Source: Entamoeba histolytica HM-1:IMSS
Taxonomy: Eukaryota > Evosea > Mastigamoebida > Endamoebidae
DNA length: 20,485 bases
Assembly: GCF_000208925.1 (NCBI RefSeq)
Contig: NW_001914959.1
Coordinates: 16,547 to 37,031, forward strand
Direction: 5' to 3'
Shown here: positions 9,920 to 18,129 of the stretch, piece after piece
Layout of the letters: each line of letters starts with the position of its first letter
How positions within the stretch are numbered: the first letter of the stretch is position 1
The notes under the pieces: generated by a model
Told to the model about the DNA's origin: nothing
Databases searched by the model: none
Seen by the model: only the letters and a program-made list of their open reading frames with translations
Made by a program: the position numbers and the translations under genes

Positions 9920-10458
9920 TTTATTATTAGAAATACAAGATAGTAGAATATGTTATACTGTTGTTATCTTGTCTTTACAAAGTGTGTAGTATTTCAATCT
10001 TTCATTTTTCATTATTTTTGTTTTTCTATACCTACAAAATATTGCTCCATCTTGCATTTTAGTTAATTTGAGAAATGCATTCTTTTAATATTGATTGACT
10101 TCCATGCTTTCACTGTAGTAGTTTTATCTACTCCTTTTGACTCAAACCATCTTCTAAAATATCCACTAATTTGATGACACTTCCATTTTTTGATGTATTT
10201 ATCATTATTTTTTATTTCTACTACTACTTCTTTTTCTTTTTTCTTTTCAATAAATTCATTTATTATTTCTTCTATTTTTGTTTCATTTATTTTATGAATT
10301 AGTGTTTTGAATTCTATTCCACATTCCTTTCTTACTGTACCATCTATCTAATATGTTATTTCCAATTTCACATTCTCTGGTACAGTAGTACATCACTGTT
10401 CTTACTAATTCAATAACATATTCATCATTTATATTTATTAATCCTTCACCTATTTCTT
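9920..10458 (-). pseudogene. LINE C-terminal region with restriction-like endonuclease Cys/His motif, truncated
   Basis: After the RT the left-reading frames give NDEYVIELVRTVMYYC, then GYFRRWFESKGVDKTTTVKA (about 10170-10110). After a frame change near 10080 comes LTKMQDGAIFCRYRKTKIM, then YTLCKDKITTV, a TAA at 9953-9955, and HILLSC. This matches the Cys-x2-Cys ... His-x4-Cys zinc motif before the PD-(D/E)xK nuclease in R2/R4-type elements. The first Cys of the pair appears as Tyr (codon TAC, one transition from TGC). No Pro-Asp motif follows, so the catalytic half is missing. Confidence 0.65.
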
Positions 10459-11619
10459 CTATAATGACATACAACCTATCTTTGGAGTTTCACCATTGTA
10501 TTTTGCCTTTCTTAAATATTTTCTTATCTCCAAATCAATTTTATCTAGGTCAGTGATTTTCCAATTTACAACTGATGCTGAATATCTGAAGATATTGATT
10601 ACTTCCGTGTTTATTCTAGTAATATATCTTCTATTACTACTTTCATCACTGTTTATTTCTTCCTTTTTCTGATTCATTTTTTCTTTGATGGTTTTACAAT
10701 TGAAGGTGTCATCAATTTCGTCGGACTGCCATATTCCTAAGTATTTATACAAGTCCTCACCTTCAATGACTGGGATGTTCTGCATTCCATCTGGTATTTC
10801 CTTAATGTTTTTTAATACCATTCCTGATTTTTTCTCATTCATTTCCATCCCTATGTAACTTTTTATTTCTTTAATTTCACAGTGGATTATTCCCATTTCT
10901 TCACTACTTTCCGTCATTATTCTCAAATCATCAATATATAATGTGTGATTTGCTTTTGGGAATTTCTCTTCGATGATTTGAGAAATTACATTCATCTGTA
11001 TGATGAAGAGTAGATTTGATAATGAATCATTTGTAAAATTCCTCTATTTAATTTAATCATCATAGATATTCATTAAATTTATAACCTATGAATATCTTCA
11101 ATCTAGTCATCATACTTTCAATCATGTCAATGATGACTCCCTCTACATTAAAATATTTTAATGATTCAATTACCCATTCGTGGTTTACTGTGTCATATGC
11201 TTTCTTAATGTCATAATATGACTCCACATATTTTGGGTATTTCTCTTCTTTCTGCTGCTTTAACATATAACTATTAATTATTCCTTCTTTAGCAGCTAAA
11301 GATTGTAACTTATATCCCAGTTGATTTTTACTAATTTTCAATGATTCACTATTCATGTTAAGTCTTCTGTGAATCTTTTCTTTTAATATGGAGGTAAATA
11401 CTTTCATAATTACATTTGTACAACTGATATGACGATAATTAGTGACATCATTCCTATCACCTCCTTTGTGGATTAGTAAAGTTCTTCCACTTACCATGTC
11501 TAATGAGATGTTTTCAGGGAAGTTCAACCATTCATTGAAGATACTGAGAATGATTTCTCTTGATGATGACATCCTTTTCCAATAATACCCATATATAGTG
11601 TCTATTCATTGTGCTTTCC
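10459..11619 (-). pseudogene. LINE reverse transcriptase domain, frameshifted
   Basis: Recognisable RT blocks in order: LLIHKGGDRNDVTNYRHISC (fingers, R2-like), QLGYKLQSLAAKEGI, then motif A with its catalytic Asp in KKAYDTVNHEWV (about 11200). Motif B follows as NRGILQ at about 11045-11020, where the frame breaks just where the Gly of the QG pair is expected. Motif C comes next as YIDDL with the second catalytic Asp pair (about 10935), and then the thumb region. Two frame changes (near 11062 and 11020) separate motif A from motif C, so no single protein can contain the full active site. The enzyme would have copied element RNA by target-primed reverse transcription; this copy is dead. Confidence 0.85.
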
Positions 11620-13215
11620 AGTTACTTATTCTCATTATACTTAAATTTAATTCATTTATTGTTATTATGACATTATCATAATTTCTATATCTTTCATTCA
11701 ATATGGTGATTTGTTTTATTTTCCAATTCTCTTTATTTAATATCACCTGTGTTTCATATAACGATTTCCAATATTCTAAAGTAATATCGTTATTTGCGTA
11801 TATTTCATTTTTTGGGTCTTTCTTCCTTATTCTAATTTTCTTGTTAGAATCAAACATGATTTTATTTGTATTAATTCTGACCCTTTCTTCCTTATTAAAT
11901 TTAATTCTTTCTTTATTCATTGTCATCATATATTTTAGGTACTTTATTCTTTCTAGTGCTTTGACTTTTATTCATTCTTCATTATATTCTTTTAATTTCA
12001 TGTTGCACTTTATTCTGTACAATTTCCTTGAATAAATCTTCTAGTCTATTTATTTTCTTTAGGATTTCTTTTATTTCATCAAATTTGTCTCTTATTATTT
12101 TATTTTGGAGATAGAGGTGCATAATCATTGAAATCTTCTTCATATCATCTTGCATATCATCCATTCTGCTTCCTGACATTATCCAATCTATTATTAATTT
12201 CCATTATTAATCAGTCAGCTTCTTTTCTTTTCCAGTAGTAATTAATGTTTGTACATTTTTCTACTTTCATTTCTTTTATTTTATTGATGAGAGTGCTAAG
12301 GTATTCTTCATCAATTTCAGTAGAGTTATTCTTTAATATGATGTTTTTTATTATTGAATTACACTCTTCCTTCTATTATATCATTTACTTTCATTTTAAT
12401 GTATTGTTTAGTATTTTCTTTTATTTTATGTGATATTTTAATATATTTAATATATTCATTTTCGTTATTTACATTAATGTTTGTCACTTTTATTACACTT
12501 TCTATTTGTTCCCATCATAATTTCTTATATAATTTCTTATTTAACCAATTAATTGCAAAACAATACATCACTTCAATTAAAATTCTATTTCTTTCTTTTG
12601 TTGTATTTCCTCTTGTATTTTCATTATAATTTGTTTGCTATTTATTATTCTTGAAATTTTACATCTTTCATTCATTTCTTTAATTGTATTTTTGTTTTTA
12701 ATTTCTTCTTCATTTGTTTTAATGTCTTTTTCTTCAATGTCTTTTGTTTTTTTCTTAATTTCTTCTTTACTTTATTCATTTATCTTATTCTTTTTGATTG
12801 AATATACTTCTTGAAGCATATCATACATTCCTTTTCTTTTATCTTCTTACTTTTTGAGTATTTCTTCGTATTCTCCTTTGTTTCATTCACTTGTTATTCT
12901 TTTTATTCTTTCATGTATCTCATTTATTGTTAGCCATTTATATTTGTTATTTGTATAATCTTTATTATTATTGTATTTACCTTATTTCTTATTTGTTTTT
13001 CTTTGTATTTTTCGTCTTCTAATCAATTTTTCCTTTGTATTTCGTTTACCTTTATTACTATTGTTGTTATGCCATTTATTGTTATTGACATTTCTTTTTT
13101 TTATTGTATGACCTTGGATTTCGATGACATGTTTGTTTTTCTTTACAAGACTCAAGAACTTTACACAATAGCCATTACAATAAAATTTGTTGTATTTCCT
13201 GCATTGGAAAAGGAT
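11620..13215 (-). pseudogene. LINE N-terminal coding remnant (Cys-rich and Lys/Glu-rich, pre-RT)
   Basis: The left-reading frame near 13212-13130 shows Cys/Tyr-rich CRKYNKFYCNGYC followed by a basic Asn/Lys-rich segment. It continues to a Lys/Glu-rich stretch at 12960-12600 with stops at three places but no frame change (for example YKWLTINEIHERIKRI). Further pieces are WLNKKLYKKL with a stop and WEQIESVIKV (about 12550-12480), and from 12179 MSGSRMDDMQDDMKKISMIM. The region 11929-11606 ends in ELNLSIMRISNWKAQ, the usual entry to RT, where a stop at about 11606 replaces the expected Gly. A boundary between ORF1 and ORF2 could not be placed. The reverse-strand orientation is certain because several conserved RT blocks follow in the same direction. 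Confidence 0.7.
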
Positions 13216-13490
13216 TTTATAATGAAATAATGAATATGAAATGATAAAAGAATAAATGAGATGAAATGTATGAATGTAAAAATACATTATGAACAGTTTG
13301 TTCAATTTAATGAAATATACTCAAATGAACAAAATGGAGTAGAATAATCAATATTTCATGAAACACAATTTAATACATTTTCATTTTAGACTTAATAAAA
13401 AAACGAATAAAAGTTAAAATCCAAATAATTTCAATTTCAATAAACCAATTCTATTTTTAATTGATATTATTAAAATAATGAAAAAACTAT

Positions 13491-13515
13491 AATTAATAGT
13501 TTATGAACTATTAAT
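13491..13515 (+). promoter_or_regulatory. Palindrome containing a GAAC element upstream of the TLDc pseudogene
   Basis: ATTAATAGTT (13492-13501), loop TATG, AACTATTAAT (13506-13515) is a perfect 10-bp inverted repeat. GAAC (13505-13508) straddles the loop and right arm, 60 bases upstream of ATG 13568. TTTAAATAC (13541-13549) could serve as the TATA element. Confidence 0.45.
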
Positions 13516-13567
13516 ATATAAATAAAATTATTAGTTTTAATTTAAATACAAAACACACACCAACACA

Positions 13568-14632
13568 ATGGAAAACCAAGAAAATATCAAAACAATAACA
13601 CAAGCAGTTGAAGAGCTTGTTCATTTAGATAAATATCGTACAGAGATAGAAAAGATAATACAAAACCAAGAATTAAGAATTAGTAGCTTAGAGACTAACA
13701 TGGAATTAATGTTAACACAAAACACAATAATGCAAGAGATTTCTAAGATTGTTAATAAGAATGAAGAAGAAGTTAGTGAACAACTAAGAAGAATAAAAGA
13801 AGATAATGAAAAAACAAGAAAAGAACTTGAAAGGAATGACATTCAAAAAGAAAACAATACATTAAATATAGAAGTACAAAGGTATTTAATAGAGAAAATG
13901 AAGAAAACAAACAATGATTGCACAATTAATGATGAAGTTATAAAAGAATTGATAAAAGAGGAAATTACAAAGAAATATCTTCAGAAGATAAAAGATGAAA
14001 TAGAAAATAACAAGAAAGAAAAGAACAATCCATCCAACAACAATCCAATAGAAGAACAACCCTACAACAATGTAGCAAAACAACCACACAATGTTCCAAT
14101 TATTTCTCCAAACAAAATACCTTTTGATACAAAATATATAAAACAACTAGAAGAATGAACAAATAGAAAAGTAGGAAATATACTATTTGATTCAGATAAA
14201 GATGATTAGATAGTTAATACATCAGTATTTGATCAAAGAATAAATAATAAAGAAGATATAATAATTATTATTGAAGATGAACAAGGAAATAAATTTGGAG
14301 GATATGTTAATTCTAAAATTGATAAAGTTGGTGAATGGATATATGATTCAAATGCATTTTTATTTTCATTAGAGTCAAATGGAAGAATTGAAGGAATGAT
14401 GAAATTTGATATTATATTCCCACAATATGCATTTTATTTATTTAATCAAACAGATAATTGTTTGTTTGAATTTGGATGGAGAGATATTATTGTTTATAAA
14501 GAAAATTATAAAACAATATCATTTTGTAATCAACGCTCATTTTCATATGAAGAAATATCAAATGCACTTTGTGGAAAACAATATCCAAATCTTTTCACAC
14601 CAAAACGAATCATAGTAATTGAAATGAAATGA
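13568..14632 (+). pseudogene. Coiled-coil / TLDc-domain gene interrupted by two in-frame stops
   Basis: One frame of 355 codons runs from ATG 13568 to TGA 14630-14632, broken only by TGA at 14156-14158 and TAG at 14207-14209. Residues 1-150 form a heptad-like coiled coil (EEEVSEQLRRIKEDNEKTRK). A short Asn/Pro-rich linker (about 155-185) follows. From about residue 190 there is a TLDc domain (NILFDSDKDD, NKFGGYVNSKIDKVGEWIYD, FGWRDIIVY, and the ending TPKRIIVIEMK), a fold linked elsewhere to oxidative-stress protection and V-ATPase regulation. Entamoeba genomes hold many such coiled-coil/TLDc genes, from memory. Both stops sit where a Trp is expected after LEE and DD, each one G-to-A change from TGG. 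There are no frameshifts, so the break is recent, or the first 196 codons may still give a coiled-coil protein. Confidence 0.8.
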
Positions 14633-15498
14633 TTCAATCTTGTTTAATTGAAAATGAAATAAAAAAGAATAAAAACAAATCAATGAAGAATATGAACATT
14701 TCATTCATCTGCCAATGAATGAAATGGTGAATTAAAAATGGAGATAATTCAATGTTGATTTATTTTATTTCATTTGAAATATTCACACCCAATGATGGTG
14801 TTTTTAATAAATAAGAAAGAAAGAGAAATAAGATACAATGAATAAACAATTTATTTGTATTATTTCATTGAATTAAATCATTATGAATCAAATGAATAAA
14901 ATAATAGAAATAAGAATAATAAACAAATAAAGAAATGATAAAATACATCAACTTATTTATGTTATTATTTTTATAAACATTAAAATCCTTTTTCAACTTA
15001 TTACATCTTTAATAATTTTAGTTATAAATAATCATAATACTTTATTGAAATATAACTATACTTTTGAGAATCAAAAATAATAGTTGTTTTGTTATGTATA
15101 ATAAATTTATAAAAGTCATTTCGTTATTTTTGATAACGTAGTATTTCTATGTTTTACATTAGTTTCTACCAAATTCCATTTCTTTGAGTTATATTGACAC
15201 AAATAACATATAAATATAATATAATTTCATCTAAATTATTAAAAATGGATTAAACAAAAGAAGAAGAAGAAGAAAAAGAAATAAAAAAGAAGAAATATTT
15301 CAGTTTGAATAAAATCCATTAAAAGAAATATGTAATAAATAAAATAATATAAATGTTATATTAATAAATATTAATAAATTCAAACATTTTGATACATTTG
15401 ATGACACCATCATAAGTATTTTTAAAAAATTATTTATTAAAATAAATTTAATTTACTTAAAAATATTTTTTAAAAACTTTCAATTAAAGAAAGTGCAA
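14633..15498. other. Intergenic, A+T-rich; hairpins and a short GAA run
   Basis: The spacer lies between two converging genes. It holds a 12-bp inverted repeat at 14697-14726, a small ACACC/GGTGT hairpin near 14786-14802, and an (AGA)n run at about 15258-15275. No protein-like frame was found. Confidence 0.5.
14697..14726. repeat. Perfect 12-bp inverted repeat downstream of the TLDc pseudogene
   Basis: CATTTCATTCAT (14697-14708), loop CTGCCA, ATGAATGAAATG (14715-14726), 65 bases after the final stop codon. It could fold in a 3' untranslated region. Confidence 0.7.
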
Positions 15499-16134
15499 TT
15501 AGAAAAGAAGTGCAAAAATGAAAAGAGCAGAAACAATGAAAGTTGAAACTGCACCACATTGATACATAAATCCAACTGAACATTTATCACATTCCCATGC
15601 TTTATCGTGAGAAATTCTTTCATCATTTTTCATCTTGTCATTTGGATATTTATCAAGGTACATAACATCATCTTCTTCTTTATATCTGCAATAAGTTCCA
15701 TTATTGCCACATTGATACTTTCTTTTAGTAACATAAAGTCTTTGAGTATTATCTCTATGTGAACAATCTGAATCATCTAGAATAATACTTTGGAATCCAT
15801 TATGTCTTGGTGCTCTTTTAATTTCAACACTACATTCTTCATTATCTCCAGAACCTGAACAAATAGCTTTCTTGATTTTATCATCATTAAGATCAGCAGT
15901 AACACTAGCTGTAACTGATCCAGTACAATCAGAACTAGCTAAATATGTTGTACAAGTTACAGAATCACCATCATGTGTTAAATACATTGAGCTTACTGCA
16001 GAGGTATAATAACATTTTTCAAATTCAAGTTTAGTGAACATAACTGTGTTTCCATCACCATCCTTAGTAATTGTAGCAATTAAGTCTTTTGAGAAAGCAA
16101 ATGAAATGAATAAGAGTAATAAAGCTGTATTCAT
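15499..16134 (-). CDS. Cys-rich secreted protein with GPI-anchor-type C-terminus
   Basis: A 211-residue protein read leftwards from ATG 16134. Residues 1-15 (MNTALLLLFISFAFS) are a signal peptide. The ectodomain of about 175 residues has 11 Cys, several in short pairs (GNNGTYC; WECDKCSVGF; FMYQC), one N-glycosylation sequon (NGT) and a Ser/Thr-rich part around residues 45-80. The end (AVSTFIVSALFIFALLF) is hydrophobic with no cytoplasmic tail, as for GPI attachment. Small Cys-rich GPI-type proteins of unknown function are common on Entamoeba surfaces; I cannot name a family. Codon use is regular and there is a good upstream TATA match, so the gene looks intact. Confidence 0.88.
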   Translation of the reverse strand: MNTALLLLFISFAFSKDLIATITKDGDGNTVMFTKLEFEKCYYTSAVSSMYLTHDGDSVTCTTYLASSDCTGSVTASVTADLNDDKIKKAICSGSGDNEECSVEIKRAPRHNGFQSIILDDSDCSHRDNTQRLYVTKRKYQCGNNGTYCRYKEEDDVMYLDKYPNDKMKNDERISHDKAWECDKCSVGFMYQCGAVSTFIVSALFIFALLF

Positions 16135-16160
16135 CGAATGATAACAAACTGTTTGGGGGT

Positions 16161-16170
16161 GTTTAAATAG
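16161..16170 (-). promoter_or_regulatory. TATA-like core promoter of the Cys-rich gene
   Basis: On the minus strand this reads CTATTTAAAC, one base from the consensus GTATTTAAA(G/C), 27-36 bases upstream of ATG 16134. Confidence 0.6.
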
Positions 16171-16989
16171 TGAAAATAAAAGGAAATTATTATCACAGAC
16201 TCACTACAAATTCAAATGGTTCTAAATAAAGACTTTTTCATTTTTCAAAAAGTATTTAAAGTAAACTATATTTAAACTATATTTTTAATTTCTCTTTTAA
16301 TGTTACTAATTATTTTATTCTTCTTTTAAACATGCTCCAATTTCACTTTTATTTTACTCAAATTTACTTTTTTAAATTATTTTTCTTTTTACGAACAAAA
16401 TGAAAAAAAAAAGTATTAAATTTGCAAACAATTTTTTAGTGTGAATGTTGTTCTAACTTTGTTCATTTTTTAATATAATAGAAAAAAGTAAAATTATTAA
16501 TTAAATATTATTAACCTACTTCTTTTTCTAAAAACCTAAAAATACCACTTATTAATATTATCAATTTCCATTATAAAGCGTATTTTTATTGTAGTGTGAA
16601 TTAATAATAAAATTTAATAAACATATTATATTATTGTAGGAAATTGAATTATTACAACATTAAATTGTTAAACAAATAAATTTTTTTACAACTATTTTAA
16701 TTTCTTTTTAATTATATTATTTTTATTTATATTTTTAAATGGTAATAAGATATGAGAAATACCTCATTCAATAATATTTCATTTATAAATTTTATATTTA
16801 ATTTTATTGAATGTAAAAAACCAGAGAAATTAAGTAGACATATCTACAATTGAATTTTCTTCATATTGACAAGTGAATATTTTATTTTCTTCAATGCTCT
16901 CTTTTTCTATCATAATATTACTTATATTGTACTTTAAAAACAACGAAATAAAAAAAAAAGAAAAAGAAAATATTTTTACACACCCCTGT
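16171..16989. other. Intergenic, A+T-rich, no gene seen
   Basis: It separates the Cys-rich gene and the 126-aa gene, both read leftwards. A perfect GTATTTAAAG lies at 16252-16261 on the plus strand with no reading frame downstream. The left-reading frame 16830-17030 overlaps the end of the next gene in another frame and looks spurious. Confidence 0.5.
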
Positions 16990-17370
16990 TTAAGCAAATG
17001 GTGGCTGTAACATGATAATTTCTTCTCCATGATGCAATGGTGAATCTAGAAGAAATATAAAATAATCATATAACTCCTCAATAATCTTCTTCACTATGAC
17101 TTTATACCATATTCCCTGGCACTGTATTTGTACTTTAGCTTGTAATTGAAATATCAACTCTAGCACAGTCAAGGAATCATATAAAACCCCATCGTGGAGC
17201 TTTATTTGTTTTGTTAGTTTAACGATTCCTTGTTCAGTGTAGTTGTAGTCCCACACTGGAACATTGAGATAATTGTCAATGGGGTTAGGCTCTCTTTTGT
17301 GCTGTGGTATATTACAGAAAGCTTCTGCAAACGACTCAAAAGTTTCAATCAAAAAGCCATCTTGTTGCAT
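16990..17370 (-). CDS. Small protein of unknown function (126 aa)
   Basis: Read leftwards from ATG 17370 to TAA 16990-16992. I do not recognise it. It has no signal peptide or membrane segment. The N-terminal half has aromatic and charged residues (FESFAEAF, VPVWDYNYTEQGIVKL). The second half alternates hydrophobic and polar residues like a small beta-rich or mixed fold (LTVLELIFQLQAKVQIQC; GIWYKVIVKKI), and it ends LQPPFA. Amino-acid use (4 Cys/Trp-type rare residues, mixed charges) and somewhat higher G+C than the flanks support a real gene. TTTTTTAAATAAC, about 25 bases upstream on the minus strand, is a weak TATA candidate. It is likely an intracellular soluble protein. Confidence 0.65.
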   Translation of the reverse strand: MQQDGFLIETFESFAEAFCNIPQHKREPNPIDNYLNVPVWDYNYTEQGIVKLTKQIKLHDGVLYDSLTVLELIFQLQAKVQIQCQGIWYKVIVKKIIEELYDYFIFLLDSPLHHGEEIIMLQPPFA

Positions 17371-17756
17371 TATAACTTATATTATTATTTTCAGTTATTT
17401 AAAAAATTTCTTTTAAGAGTTGTTTGTTAAACATTTTATTTAGCAAAAATCTTTTCTGTTTACTCTTTTCATGTTTAATTTGTAATAAATAATAATCAAT
17501 TAATTAAGTATTAATAGAAATTTCATCTATTCTTCATTCCTCAGAAGAGAACAATCCCATTCTTGAGCTGTTTAAAAAAAGAGTAATCTTTTTCTTTAAC
17601 TTATCATTTATGTTTTTCTTGCAAAATGAGAAAATCACTTCTTTGCTTTATTTTTTCTTATTAATGTCTTCTCATCCTTCTTCTTAATTCTTCTTTTTAA
17701 CCTTTTGTTTATTTTCTATCTTAATTTTAAACATTTTCTTTTTCCTTTTTTCTTTA
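17371..17756. other. Intergenic, T/C-rich on + strand, left flank of SINE-like insertion
   Basis: No gene seen. The last 150 bases are pyrimidine-rich (TTCTTTTT, TTTCCTTT), the kind of T-rich flank in which Entamoeba non-LTR elements are reported to insert. Confidence 0.45.
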
Positions 17757-17777
17757 TTTTATGAATGAGAGAAGAGA
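17757..17777 (+). repeat. Left direct repeat, putative target-site duplication
   Basis: TTTT followed by ATGAATGAGAGAAGAGA (17761-17777) is identical to 18396-18416. The 17-base mixed core is too complex to be chance even in A+T-rich DNA. Confidence 0.8.
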
Positions 17778-17870
17778 AGATTCGAAGATGGCACGTCAGA
17801 GACACCACATGAAACCCTAAAATAATCCCATGCTTCGAATCTCCCAGTTATCGTCTGGTCATGACGTGCC
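17778..17870 (+). ncRNA. Pseudoknotted RNA domain at the element's 5' end (HDV-ribozyme-like topology)
   Basis: Helix A pairs AGATTCGAAG (17778-17787) with CTTCGAATCT (17833-17842), 10 bp. Helix B pairs GGCACGTCA (17790-17798) with TGACGTGCC (17862-17870), 9 bp. The order A-B-A'-B' is a pseudoknot. Between B and A' a CATG/CATG stem (17809-17812 with 17829-17832) abuts helix A. Between A' and B' is a CCAG/CTGG hairpin (17844-17847 with 17855-17858). This matches the P1-P2-P3-P1'-P4-P2' order of HDV-like ribozymes, which cap many non-LTR elements. The usual CNRA catalytic joint before P2' is not exact (TCATGA), and P1.1 is not evident, so ribozyme activity is inference. Confidence 0.5.
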
Positions 17871-18129
17871 TTTGGTGAGATAATATCTATTCAACACTAA
17901 CTGTTTATTGTTATTAATATTTATTAGAAGTGATTATTATAAAAGATTATTATTCATTAACGTGTATTGTTATTCATTATTAATTATAAGGATTATTATT
18001 TACTAAGGAGGTATTACGTATTAAGAATTATCATTTATTAAAGAAGACGCATATATAATTGATATGGTTGCACAAAAATTAAACATAAGGATATTATCAA
18101 GGAATAGGGTTTCTTTAAGGGGTGTCGAA

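Larger units (their letters stand above)
9920..13215 (-). mobile_element. Degenerate Entamoeba-type LINE (non-LTR retrotransposon) remnant
   Basis: Read leftwards, the segment gives, in broken frames, a Cys-containing basic N-terminal part (13215-12600), Lys/Glu-rich coiled-coil-like stretches (12600-11982), a pre-RT region (11929-11606), reverse transcriptase (11620-10460) and a Cys/His motif of a restriction-like endonuclease (10080-9935). RT followed by a C-terminal endonuclease is the R2/R4-clade layout known for EhLINEs. Many stops and at least six frame changes make it non-functional. The 5' boundary is set by the last recognisable coding sequence, not by a repeat, and no target-site duplication was found. 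The 3' boundary falls before the catalytic part of the endonuclease. Confidence 0.85.

Noticed and set aside
12245..12629. Plus-strand hydrophobic frames of 62 and 91 residues within the LINE
   Set aside because: They are antisense to Lys/Glu/Asn-rich LINE coding remnants.
16830..17030. A 66-residue minus-strand frame overlapping the end of the 126-aa gene
   Set aside because: It is out of frame with the better gene and consists largely of low-complexity Phe/Lys/Ile runs.
17810..17831. GAAACCCTAAAATAATCCC next to a pseudoknot, resembling a telomerase RNA template
   Set aside because: No exact repeat of a telomere unit is present, no telomerase is established for Entamoeba as far as I know, and the segment lies inside an element with target-site duplications.
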